From assembly GCF_001628715.1 (NCBI RefSeq), contig NZ_CP011120.1:1178001-1242000 (forward strand): a stretch of 64,000 nucleotides of DNA, written 5' to 3'. Position 1 is the first letter of the stretch, and each line of letters opens with the position of its first letter. Shown here one piece after another: positions 1 through 8,223 of this stretch. The DNA comes from Acetobacter oryzifermentans. GTDB taxonomy: Bacteria > Pseudomonadota > Alphaproteobacteria > Acetobacterales > Acetobacteraceae. Under the pieces are notes generated by a model. The model saw only the letters and a program-made list of their open reading frames with translations, did no database searches and was not told the origin of the DNA. The position numbers and the translations under genes were made by a program.

Positions 1-199
1 TGGTGGAGTGCTTATAGGGGTTGGTACCCTGCTGCGGCGTAAGAGGGGGGCGGTACCAGCCAGGCGCAGCACGCCCATGGTTTGAGCCGGGGTGATAATA
101 GTGCCGGTGCGGATCATGCGCGCAGGCAGCAAGCCCAAATCCGGCCAGCAACATAAGGGCGACTTTGTAAGTACGCCGCAATGAAGAAAACTGTTTCAT
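1..199 (-). CDS. Putative lipoprotein, partial (C-terminus beyond left edge)
   Basis: An open minus-strand frame runs off the left edge of the window; about 66 codons are visible. The N-terminus has basic residues, a hydrophobic stretch and a lipobox LAAC at residues 23-26, so it is probably a signal peptidase II substrate. After the Cys it is rich in His, Tyr and Pro. There are two adjacent ATG codons (202 and 199). A GGAGGT ribosome binding site abuts the first, so the second, with a 4-nt spacer, is the likelier start. It is divergent from the antiporter gene. I do not recognise the family. Confidence 0.6.
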   Translation of the reverse strand, partial: MKQFSSLRRTYKVALMLLAGFGLAACAHDPHRHYYHPGSNHGRAAPGWYRPPLTPQQGTNPYKHST

Positions 200-470
200 C
201 ATACCTCCAACATAGCGTTGTTTGGGCCTGTTCGCCAAGAACAAAGCAGGTAGGCGCTGATATGTGGCGTGCAAGCCCGATACGTTCACATAATGGCAAG
301 AAAATGCGTGAATAATGAGGCCAATGCTTTGGGTAATATGGCTAGGGCAGTGCATGCCATGTTAGGGATAACGCGTATATAATGCGGAAGCTGCCATTTC
401 CTTGCCTTATCATGATGATAACGGCTCAGGCAGTATGGATGTTGGTGTTGGATATAGGGAATAGCGTGGC

Positions 471-3071
471 ATGGCGGTAACGGGTCTGGCAGCGGTACTG
501 CTTGTTATTGCGCTGCTTTTGGTGGTGGTGAGCACCGTGCAGCCCATTGCGCGCAAGCTGGAACTGTCTGAAACGGTTCTGCTGGCTATTGTGGGTATTA
601 TCATCGGGTCTTTGGCAGATGTGGCTCTGCGCAGTTCCCACACTTCGGCCTTCAATGGCATTGCAGAGGCGCTGCTTGATTTCCCGCTGAACAGTGAAGA
701 ATTTCTGCTCATCTTTCTGCCCGCGCTGGTGTTTCAGGGCGCGTTGGCCATTGATGTGCGGCGTCTTGCGCATGAAACAGGTACTGTTTTGCTTCTGGCT
801 GTGGTGGCGGTTGTTATTGCCACGGCCACTATTGGCTTTGCGTTGTATCCCTTTGCCCAGATGCCGCTGGTGGTCTGCCTGCTGCTTGGATCTATTGTGG
901 CCACGACTGACCCTTCCGCTGTGGCCGGGATTTTCCGAGATATCGGGGCTGCAACACGCCTGACACGACTGGTGGAGGGCGAGGCGCTGCTGAATGATGC
1001 GGCGGCTATTTCCATCTTTTCCATTCTGCTGCCTTCCGTCACGCTGCATAAAGCCATCCATCTGGGTGATGCGTTGATCTCCTTCGTGGTCTCCTTTGTG
1101 GGGGCGCTTATTGTTGGGGTGGTTGTCGGGCGGCTCACATTGGTCATGATGTCCGCTATTGCCAGTTCGGCAGCGGAAATTACGCTAACAGTGGCGCTGC
1201 CTTACGTGGTGTACATCCTCTCAGACGAAATTCTGGGAGTTTCCGGTGTGGTGGCCACAGCTGCCGCAGGGCTTACGCTGTCTGTGTACGGGCCATCCAC
1301 CATTCGGCCGCAAACGTGGCTGTTTCTCAACCAGCTTTGGCAGCAATTGGTCTTTTGGGCGGGATCCTTGGTGTTTGTGCTGGCCTCCATGCTTGTACCG
1401 CGCCTGCTGGTGGGCATGACCCGGTGGGATTGGGTGCTTATCCTTATTGCCAGTGTGGCGGGGTTGGCTGCACGTGCGGCTGTGGTGTTTGGCATGTTGC
1501 CGCTATTGGCATGGACACGCCTTTCCCCACCCGTGCCTACACCATTTAAGGTGACAATGGTGTGGGGGGGCTTGCGTGGGGCCATTACATTGGCGCTGGC
1601 GTTGGCCGTTACGGAAAACGAACACGTTTCCACGCCGGTTGCGCATTTTATCGGTATTATTGCCACCGGGTTCGTGTTGATTACGCTGCTTGTTAACGGA
1701 ACTACGCTGCGTTCCCTCGTGCTGTTTCTCAAGTTGGATCGTCTGTCCCCCATTGATGAAGCCATGCGCCATCAGGTGCTGAGTATCGGGCTGGGCAATG
1801 TGTGCAACCGCGCCAAGGAATTGGGGGATGAACTTGGTTTCAGCGCAGATGCCACGCGCTCGGTTGTTGATCATCTAGAACGCCGGGCAGAGGAAGAACA
1901 GGCAGCTAATGAGTTTGACCGCGCACTGTCTGATATCCAGCGCGTTAATCTGGCGCTGATTACCATTGCCAGTCAGGAACGCTCCATGCTGCTGGATCTG
2001 TTCCGTATGCAGGGGCTTTCTCGCCGGGTGATGGAAACATTGCTACGGTCTTCCGAAGCAGCAATTGATGGTGCACGGTTGGAAGGGCGTTTGGGGTATG
2101 TGCGCGCGCTGCGTAAACGGCTGAGCCCATCTTTGCGCTTCAAGGCGGCGCAATGGGTGCATAATCATTTGCATCTGGATCGGCCGCTGATGCTGTGCAT
2201 GGCGGAACGGTTTGAAATGCTGATGGTGGCGCATTTCATTTCCATCTCTCTCACACGTTTCATGCACGAGCGGCTGGAGCCCACATTGGGCAGCCGTATT
2301 GGAGAAATTGTGGCCGAGGTGCTCTCTCGCCAGCGCAAGTTGCTGGATGAGGCGCTGGAAACCTTGCGCTTGCATTATCATGGCTATGCCGAGGCGCTGG
2401 AAAACCGGATTTTCCGCCAGATTGCCCTGCGCCTGGAAAGTGAAGAATACACAACCCTGCTTTCAGAATCCCTTATCAGTGATGAACTTAGCCGTGAACT
2501 GCTGAAAGAGCTGGAACGCCGCAGGCATCGTCTGATCAAGCGGATGAGCTTTGATCTGCGCAGTGGCATAGAAGACCGGCTAAAACATGCAGCCATCTTT
2601 AAGGGGTTGCCGGGGGCAGAACTGCATGATCTGGCCACGACCACATCCTTGCGTTTTGTGGCCCCGCAGGAGGTAATCTGCCGGAAAGGGCGCAAGATGG
2701 GCGCCATCTATTTTATTAGCGCCGGTTTGGCAGAAAGCCACGTTGCGGGGGCCGATGTGCTGTATGGCGCAGGGGATCTGATAGGCGCGCAGGAGGCTTT
2801 GCATGGCTGGCGTTGCCCCGGCACCATCCGTGCCGTGCAGTTTGGGCATTTCATGGTGATTACGGCCAGCCGCTTCCAGCGCTTGATTGAAGATTACCCC
2901 GTGGTGCTGGAAAACATTCAAAACATCCTGCGCAAGCGTGAAGCAGGCGAGCGGCCTATTGCTCTTTTGCCCGGCTCAAACCGTAAGGTTGAGGATGATG
3001 CTGGCAAGGATGCGCTTATGCTGTTGGCCCCCAAAAGCCAGTTGCCGCCTTCATCCGCACCAAAAAAATAA
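471..3071 (+). CDS. CPA1-family Na+/H+ antiporter with C-terminal cyclic-nucleotide-binding-like domain
   Basis: This 866-residue protein should exchange Na+ or K+ for H+ across the inner membrane. Residues 1 to about 410 are a multi-pass membrane domain with NhaP/NHE hallmarks: ATTDPSA near residue 145, LLND near 173-176, and WGGLRGAITLALA near 365. Residues 420-700 are soluble, helical and charged. Residues from about 706 to 830 (IFKGLPGAELHDLA onward, then a GDLIG turn) resemble a cNMP-binding beta-barrel. This is much longer than plain NhaP (about 400-550 residues) and recalls SOS1-like antiporters. The ATG at 471 has only a weak upstream purine stretch. A strong hairpin terminator follows. 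Ion specificity and whether the tail binds a nucleotide are unknown. Confidence 0.88.
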   Translation: MAVTGLAAVLLVIALLLVVVSTVQPIARKLELSETVLLAIVGIIIGSLADVALRSSHTSAFNGIAEALLDFPLNSEEFLLIFLPALVFQGALAIDVRRLAHETGTVLLLAVVAVVIATATIGFALYPFAQMPLVVCLLLGSIVATTDPSAVAGIFRDIGAATRLTRLVEGEALLNDAAAISIFSILLPSVTLHKAIHLGDALISFVVSFVGALIVGVVVGRLTLVMMSAIASSAAEITLTVALPYVVYILSDEILGVSGVVATAAAGLTLSVYGPSTIRPQTWLFLNQLWQQLVFWAGSLVFVLASMLVPRLLVGMTRWDWVLILIASVAGLAARAAVVFGMLPLLAWTRLSPPVPTPFKVTMVWGGLRGAITLALALAVTENEHVSTPVAHFIGIIATGFVLITLLVNGTTLRSLVLFLKLDRLSPIDEAMRHQVLSIGLGNVCNRAKELGDELGFSADATRSVVDHLERRAEEEQAANEFDRALSDIQRVNLALITIASQERSMLLDLFRMQGLSRRVMETLLRSSEAAIDGARLEGRLGYVRALRKRLSPSLRFKAAQWVHNHLHLDRPLMLCMAERFEMLMVAHFISISLTRFMHERLEPTLGSRIGEIVAEVLSRQRKLLDEALETLRLHYHGYAEALENRIFRQIALRLESEEYTTLLSESLISDELSRELLKELERRRHRLIKRMSFDLRSGIEDRLKHAAIFKGLPGAELHDLATTTSLRFVAPQEVICRKGRKMGAIYFISAGLAESHVAGADVLYGAGDLIGAQEALHGWRCPGTIRAVQFGHFMVITASRFQRLIEDYPVVLENIQNILRKREAGERPIALLPGSNRKVEDDAGKDALMLLAPKSQLPPSSAPKK

Positions 3072-3094
3072 GCGGCCTTCATTATGTGGGCATA

Positions 3095-3131
3095 AAAAAC
3101 GGCGCGGAGCCAACAGGCCCGCGCCGTTTTT
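3095..3131. terminator. Bidirectional Rho-independent terminator
   Basis: A perfect 13-bp stem (AAAAACGGCGCGG at 3095-3107 with CCGCGCCGTTTTT at 3119-3131) has an 11-nt loop and T runs in both directions. It lies between the convergent antiporter and HdeD-like genes. Confidence 0.9.
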
Positions 3132-3151
3132 GTATATATACGCCGTAAATT

Positions 3152-3703
3152 TTATAGGCGGGTAATGGGTGGCGGCGCAGAATTGCTCTGGCGCAGGGCA
3201 AGGCCAATTTGTAGCCAGCTTATGCCGCTTACAATCAGTTCTGCACCCACAAATGTACCAATCAACCACAGGCCAGACCACGGCAAGGTAAAGTACAGGC
3301 AGAGGCCAACAAGCAGGCTGATAAGCCCGCTACCCAGAATAATCACCCAGCCCGGCATACCGCGTGCTTGCAGGGCCAGAACGCAGCGCAGTACGCCTAC
3401 AACCACAAAGCAGGCAGATACAAAAATGGTAATGGCAACAGAACCTGTGGCTGGTTCTTCTATAAGAAGGTAACCGCCAGCGGCGTAGAGAAGCCCGCAT
3501 AGCAGGGAAAAAATAAAGCCGCCCCAATCGCGTACAGCAAAGGCATGTACTATCTGCATAATGCCAGCAGCAATTAGCAGTGCGCCAATAAATATGGTGC
3601 TGGCAAGGGTTACGGAAACCGCATCAATACAGGCAATAAAGCCCAATACAATAAGGGCGAGACCCAACGCCACAAATAGCCCCCATTTTTTAGCAAATGG
3701 CAT
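3152..3703 (-). CDS. HdeD-family (DUF308) membrane protein
   Basis: This 183-residue protein has about six hydrophobic segments with short loops, such as GLALIVLGFIACIDA and FIGALLIAAGIMQI. That is the size and pattern of the HdeD/DUF308 family, which is linked to acid resistance in enterobacteria; the molecular role is unknown. The ATG at 3703 is preferred over an upstream in-frame start at 3793 because AGGA precedes it and the longer form adds a charged non-conserved leader. An acid-stress role would suit an acetic acid bacterium, but that is inference. Confidence 0.82.
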   Translation of the reverse strand: MPFAKKWGLFVALGLALIVLGFIACIDAVSVTLASTIFIGALLIAAGIMQIVHAFAVRDWGGFIFSLLCGLLYAAGGYLLIEEPATGSVAITIFVSACFVVVGVLRCVLALQARGMPGWVIILGSGLISLLVGLCLYFTLPWSGLWLIGTFVGAELIVSGISWLQIGLALRQSNSAPPPITRL

Positions 3704-3786
3704 GCTGAGTAATCCTTTCTTTTCAATTTTATGGGTCGATTGCACGACTATGCACTGCAGAATGGAAGAAAGCGCAACGGAAAAAG

Positions 3787-3815
3787 TTGACACTGCGCCC
3801 GGGGTTTCGTAATTC
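3787..3815 (+). promoter_or_regulatory. Candidate sigma-70 promoter for rpsD
   Basis: A perfect -35 TTGACA at 3787-3792 is followed after 17 bp by TAATTC, a poor -10. It would give an rpsD leader of about 150 nt. The -10 match is weak, so this is tentative. Confidence 0.35.
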
Positions 3816-3975
3816 CTGCCTCCATTGCCGGGAATGTGGACAAATCGGCCAGAAGGGGAGCACGCCCCGCTGGTAATACGGTTTGCGCCCGCTCCGATCC
3901 GTGGTGGACGGGGACTACCGGTGTAACGACGGACATCTGCCCGATGTTCCGCCTGTTAAGAGAGAAGAGCGCACT

Positions 3976-4593
3976 ATGAGCAAGCGCCTTGAGAGCAAGT
4001 ATAAAATTAACCGTCGCCTTGGTGTAAACCTGTGGGGCCGCGCCAAATCTCCGGTTAACCGTCGCGAATATGGTCCGGGCCAGCATGGCCAGCGCCGTAA
4101 GGGCAAGCCGTCTGACTTCTCCGTTCAGCTGATGGCTAAGCAGAAGCTGAAGGGTTACTACGGTAACATTACAGAAAAGCAGTTCCGCCGCTATTATCAG
4201 GAAGCCGTGCGCCGCAAGGGTGATACGTCCGAAAACCTGATCAACCTGCTGGAACGCCGTCTGGATGCCGTTGTGTACCGGATGAAGTTTGCAATCACGC
4301 CGTTTGCATCCCGTCAGTTCATCAGCCATGGCCACATTCTGGTTAACGGCAAAAAGATGAACATTCCTTCCTACCTCGTGAAGGATGGTGACGTTATCGA
4401 AGTGCGTGAAAAATCCAAGCAGCTGGCTATCGTTCTGGATGCCGCGCAGTCTGCCGAACGCGATGTGCCGGAATACATGGAAGTGGATCATCGCCAGATG
4501 AAGGGCACGTACCTGCGTGGCCCGCAGCTTTCCGATGTGCCGTATCCGGTGCAGATGGAACCGAATCTGGTGGTCGAATACTACTCCCGTTAA
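3976..4593 (+). CDS. rpsD: 30S ribosomal protein S4
   Basis: S4 binds 16S rRNA early in 30S assembly. The 205-residue product begins [20 protein letters not shown] and carries the S4 RNA-binding domain ([14 protein letters not shown], then [22 protein letters not shown]) at about residues 95-160. The length fits the family. An upstream in-frame start at 3883 would add 31 residues absent from S4, so ATG 3976, preceded by AGAGAAGAG, is chosen. The gene stands alone, outside an alpha operon, with a leader of up to about 170 nt and its own terminator. Confidence 0.97.
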   Translation: MSKRLESKYKINRRLGVNLWGRAKSPVNRREYGPGQHGQRRKGKPSDFSVQLMAKQKLKGYYGNITEKQFRRYYQEAVRRKGDTSENLINLLERRLDAVVYRMKFAITPFASRQFISHGHILVNGKKMNIPSYLVKDGDVIEVREKSKQLAIVLDAAQSAERDVPEYMEVDHRQMKGTYLRGPQLSDVPYPVQMEPNLVVEYYSR

Positions 4594-4618
4594 TCGGCGT
4601 TTAGGTTCGTTTTATACC

Positions 4619-4663
4619 GCGCCGGGTGGAGGGATTTCTCTCCATCCGGCGTTTGCCGTTTTT
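4619..4663 (+). terminator. Terminator downstream of rpsD
   Basis: A GC-rich hairpin (CGCCGG..GTGGAG paired with CTCCATCCGGCG, about 4619-4652) is followed by TTTGCC and a run of T at 4659-4663, just before prfC. Confidence 0.7.
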
Positions 4664-4692
4664 ACTCATGTTTGTTTCGGAACAGAGCCCTT

Positions 4693-6240
4693 ATGTCTGA
4701 TACCGCATCCGCCCCTCTTAGCAGTGACATTACCCGCCGCCGGACCTTTGCTATTATCTCGCATCCGGATGCTGGTAAAACCACGCTGACAGAACGGATA
4801 TTGCGGGCAGGTGGGGCTATTCAGATGGCGGGCAACGTGCGCGCCAAGGGCGAACGCCGCCGCACACGGTCTGACTGGATGGGCATTGAGCGTGACCGTG
4901 GGATTTCCGTTGTCAGCTCGGTCATGACGTTCGATTACGGCGGCTGTGTCTTCAACCTGCTGGATACACCCGGACATGAAGACTTTTCTGAAGATACCTA
5001 CCGTACCTTAACAGCCGTAGATTCCGCCGTAATGGTGATTGACGCTGCTAAGGGCATTGAAGATCGTACACGCAAGCTGTTCGAGATTTGTCGCCTGCGT
5101 GATATTCCGATTGTTACCTTCATCAACAAGATGGACCGTGAGGCGCAGGATCCATTTGCTCTGCTGGATGAAATTGCATCATCCCTTGCGCTAGATACAT
5201 CTCCTGCCACATGGCCGGTGGGGCGCGCGGCCACGTTTGTTGGCACTTACGATATTCTTACCAAAAAACTGCACACAACGGTTGATCTGCCAGAAGATGA
5301 TGCCCGCCTTGTGCAGATGCGTGAGGAACTGGAGCTGGTAGAAGCCGCGCTGCCGGAGTTTGATAAAGAATCCTTCGATGCCGGGCACCTTACCCCCGTG
5401 TTCTTCGGGAGTGCGATCAAGGAAATTGGGGTGACCGATCTGCTGGATGCACTGGTGGCTTTTGGCCCGCCCCCGCGCGATCAGGCCGCAGAAACCCGTG
5501 TGGTAAAGGCCACGGAGCCGAACATGACGGCGCTGGTGTTTAAAATTCAGGCGAATATGGACCCCAACCATCGTGACCGTATTGCCTTTGCCCGTATCTG
5601 TTCCGGCAAGCTAAGCCGTGGCATGCGCCTTAAACACACGCGCACAGGCAAAAGCTTTGCAGTGCATACGCCACAGTTCTTTTTTGCGCAGGATAGACAT
5701 CTGGCAGAAGAAGCCTTTGCTGGGGATGTGGTGGGTATTCCCAACCACGGCACCTTGCGCATTGGCGATACGCTAACAGAGGGTGAAGATATCCAGTTTA
5801 CCGGTGTGCCGCATTTTGCCCCGGAAATTCTGCGCCGCGTGCGGCTGGATGACGCCATGAAGGCCAAAAAGCTCAAACAGGCGCTGGTGCAGTTGGCGGA
5901 AGAAGGTGTGGTGCAGTTGTTCCGCCCGCAAGATGGCGCGCAGCCGATTGTTGGCGTTGTGGGTACTTTGCAGCTTGATGTGCTGCAATCTCGCCTGAAA
6001 GCAGAGTACGGTGTAGCCATTGGTTTTGATTCCACGCCGTATTCTTTGGCCCGCTGGATTACCGGCCCGCGTGAAAAAATTGAGGCCTTTGCCGCTGCAC
6101 ATCGCTCCGCCATGGCGGATGATCTGGATGATGATCCGGTGTTTCTGGCCACCTCAGCATTTATGATGCGCCGTACGGAAGAACAGAACCCGGATATCAA
6201 CTTCCATGATATCAAGCAGATTGGTGTGGAAATTAAATAA
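4693..6240 (+). CDS. prfC: Peptide chain release factor 3 (RF3)
   Basis: RF3 is the translational GTPase that removes RF1/RF2 from the ribosome after termination. The 515-residue product has the G1 loop SHPDAGKTTL, the DTPGHEDFSEDT motif (G3) and NKMDRE (G4), followed by EF-Tu-like domain II and an RF3 C-terminal domain (QLDVLQSRLKAEYGV). E. coli RF3 is 529 residues. The ATG at 4693 is used; a TTG at 4672 would add seven residues overlapping the rpsD terminator region and is less likely. The GGA upstream is a weak ribosome binding site. Confidence 0.96.
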   Translation: MSDTASAPLSSDITRRRTFAIISHPDAGKTTLTERILRAGGAIQMAGNVRAKGERRRTRSDWMGIERDRGISVVSSVMTFDYGGCVFNLLDTPGHEDFSEDTYRTLTAVDSAVMVIDAAKGIEDRTRKLFEICRLRDIPIVTFINKMDREAQDPFALLDEIASSLALDTSPATWPVGRAATFVGTYDILTKKLHTTVDLPEDDARLVQMREELELVEAALPEFDKESFDAGHLTPVFFGSAIKEIGVTDLLDALVAFGPPPRDQAAETRVVKATEPNMTALVFKIQANMDPNHRDRIAFARICSGKLSRGMRLKHTRTGKSFAVHTPQFFFAQDRHLAEEAFAGDVVGIPNHGTLRIGDTLTEGEDIQFTGVPHFAPEILRRVRLDDAMKAKKLKQALVQLAEEGVVQLFRPQDGAQPIVGVVGTLQLDVLQSRLKAEYGVAIGFDSTPYSLARWITGPREKIEAFAAAHRSAMADDLDDDPVFLATSAFMMRRTEEQNPDINFHDIKQIGVEIK

Positions 6241-6254
6241 GCAATTTAACGCTG

Positions 6255-6288
6255 GCGCATCATATGGTGCGCAGTGTTTTGCTTTTTT
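6255..6288 (+). terminator. Probable terminator of prfC
   Basis: GCGCATC pairs with GGTGCGC (one G-U pair) around an ATAT loop at 6255-6272 and is followed by a T-rich tract. It overlaps the 3' end of the convergent Nudix gene. Confidence 0.5.
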
Positions 6289-6997
6289 GCTCATGTTGCA
6301 GAAGATACTGGCTGGTTGGCAGAATAGCGTTTTGCTCCAGCCATGTTGCTACGTTTTTGGCAGGTACGCAGGCCAGCATGTCGTATTCTTTATTGGCATG
6401 TTGCCTCCAAATTTCTTCTACTTTTTTAAAAGTTAGCTGGGTTTTTAACACAAGCCCAATATCCAACACGCGGGTATGAGGGTGCCGCACTGCCATAAGT
6501 GGCTGTTCAACCTGTAGGTTTTTGGCATCCAGCCCCAATTCTTCTGTGGCTTCTGCTAAAATCTGTTCGGCCAGATTGATACTTTCGGCATCTGTGCGTT
6601 TTTCAATGCTACCAGCAGGCGGGCTTTGCCAAAAATTTCCCTGATAGATAGATGATGGGTTACGGCGGCCTAATACATATCCATCTGGCGTACGCACTAA
6701 CCCGACCACAGCTAATGGTTGCAGCCGCAAAAATGGAAAAAGCGCAGGGTTCTTCATTTGCGCAAATACGCGACGATACTCTGTCCAGTAACCTTTAATA
6801 ACGGTACGCGTTACGCAGGAGGCCGAAAAGACGCAGCCATTAAATAAGGCTGGCGTTGTTGCACAGGCTTGCTGCCAGAGATGCGTAATTTCCTGCTCGA
6901 TATTTGCCGGAACAGCCGGAGGTGATGGTTCTACATCAATGCGGAATGAAGCAGAAAGGGGGAGGGCAGGCCATGGGCCACCAAAAGAACGGGTCAT
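6260..6997 (-). CDS. NUDIX-domain hydrolase with divergent Nudix box
   Basis: The 245-residue protein has a Nudix fold region from about residue 95 (AVVGLVRTPDGYVLGRR). The box reads G-S-I-E, then AEATEELGL, so the catalytic EE core (EATEELG) is present but the Arg of the canonical REUXEEXGU is Ala. The N-terminal 90 residues are not a family I recognise. Nudix enzymes hydrolyse nucleoside diphosphates linked to another moiety; the substrate here cannot be told. It lies downstream of the isocitrate dehydrogenase gene on the same strand, but a strong terminator separates them. Confidence 0.8.
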   Translation of the reverse strand: MTRSFGGPWPALPLSASFRIDVEPSPPAVPANIEQEITHLWQQACATTPALFNGCVFSASCVTRTVIKGYWTEYRRVFAQMKNPALFPFLRLQPLAVVGLVRTPDGYVLGRRNPSSIYQGNFWQSPPAGSIEKRTDAESINLAEQILAEATEELGLDAKNLQVEQPLMAVRHPHTRVLDIGLVLKTQLTFKKVEEIWRQHANKEYDMLACVPAKNVATWLEQNAILPTSQYLLQHEQKSKTLRTI

Positions 6998-7023
6998 GCC
7001 TTACCCTAATGTGAGATGCGGTT

Positions 7024-7054
7024 AAAAGAAAAGGGAGCCACAAGGGCTCCCTTT
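7024..7054 (-). terminator. Rho-independent terminator of the isocitrate dehydrogenase gene
   Basis: A perfect 10-bp stem (AAAGGGAGCC at 7030-7039 with GGCTCCCTTT at 7045-7054) and 5-nt loop are followed on the minus strand by a T-rich tract (7024-7030). Confidence 0.9.
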
Positions 7055-7094
7055 CCATCGCAATCGGTTTTTTGAACAGCCGTAATGCTGAGTA

Positions 7095-8126
7095 TCAGGC
7101 AACTGCCTGTTTCAGAGCTGCTGTCAGATCCTTTGTGGTGGCATTGCCGCCCAGATCCTTCGTGCGCACTGTACCGTTGGTGATAACCTTTTTGATACCG
7201 GCATCAATACGATCAGCCAGATCATCACGGTTCACGTGGCGCAGCATCATAACAGCAGCCAGCAGCAGAGCCAGTGGGTTGGCAATGCCTTTGCCTGCGA
7301 TATCTGGTGCAGAACCATGCACGGCTTCAAACACAGCGGCTTTTTCACCAATGTTTGCACCCGGTGCCATACCCAGACCACCAACCAGACCGGCCGTAAG
7401 GTCAGAAAGGATGTCACCAAACAGGTTGGAGGTTACAATCACATCAAACTGCCACGGGTTGATGACAAGCTGCATGGCGCAGGCATCTACAATCCGTTCA
7501 TTGAATTCAACGCGGCCTTTGTATTCTTCTGCAACCTTGCGGCCTTCTTCAAGGAACAGGCCTGTCAGCAGTTTGAGGATATTGGCCTTGTGAACAATGG
7601 TTACCGTTTTGCGGTTATTCTTGACCGCATATTCAAAGGCAAACTTTACAATCCGGCGGCATTCTGCGCGGGAGTTAAAACCAGAGCTTAGCGCAATGCC
7701 CTTGGGGTCATCCCCTACCGGAATGTAATGTTCCATTGCTGCGTAATAACCTTCAAGGTTTTCACGGAACAGAACAAGGTCGATATCATCAAACCGACCA
7801 CCGGGAATGATGGTTTTGGTTGGGCGCAGGTTGGCAAACAGGCCAAATTCCTGACGCAGGGTTACGTTGATGGATTTAAACCCACCACCAACTGGAGTTG
7901 TCAGCGGGCCTTTTAGGGCCAGGCCAGTGCGCCGGATGCTTTCAATTGTCTGCTTGGGCAGCGGGTCATTTACCGCGTCCACACCCGCCATACCGGCCAG
8001 TTGGCGATCCCATACAAATGGGGCCCCAACGGTATCCAGAATTTCGGTAACTGATTCAACAATTTCAGGGCCGATGCCATCACCTGCAATAAGAGTGGCT
8101 GGAATGGTCTTGCTGTCTGTCGTCAT
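7095..8126 (-). CDS. NAD-dependent isocitrate dehydrogenase (isocitrate/isopropylmalate dehydrogenase family)
   Basis: It oxidises isocitrate to 2-oxoglutarate in the TCA cycle. The 343-residue chain starts with the Rossmann-like GDGIGPEI motif and carries [14 protein letters not shown], the VHKANILKL catalytic-Lys segment and the [20 protein letters not shown] metal site with paired Asp residues. Length and motifs match the short NAD-type IDH related to the eukaryotic NAD-IDH rather than the larger NADP enzyme. Homoisocitrate or 3-isopropylmalate dehydrogenase is the main alternative; the RENLEG segment favours IDH. AGGGAG lies about 9 nt before ATG 8126. Confidence 0.88.
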   Translation of the reverse strand: MTTDSKTIPATLIAGDGIGPEIVESVTEILDTVGAPFVWDRQLAGMAGVDAVNDPLPKQTIESIRRTGLALKGPLTTPVGGGFKSINVTLRQEFGLFANLRPTKTIIPGGRFDDIDLVLFRENLEGYYAAMEHYIPVGDDPKGIALSSGFNSRAECRRIVKFAFEYAVKNNRKTVTIVHKANILKLLTGLFLEEGRKVAEEYKGRVEFNERIVDACAMQLVINPWQFDVIVTSNLFGDILSDLTAGLVGGLGMAPGANIGEKAAVFEAVHGSAPDIAGKGIANPLALLLAAVMMLRHVNRDDLADRIDAGIKKVITNGTVRTKDLGGNATTKDLTAALKQAVA

Positions 8127-8223
8127 TCTGAGAAGCTCCCTTCAACTTCGTAGCCTGTTTTGCGCCCGTTTTACGGTGCATGCGATTCTCAATTTCGTGA
8201 CCAGAGAGGAAAGACTCCGTCTC

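Noticed and set aside
1202..1765. Long minus-strand open frames inside the antiporter gene
   Set aside because: They are antisense shadows of a well-supported membrane protein, with Ser/Thr/Arg-rich low-complexity translations and no ribosome sites.
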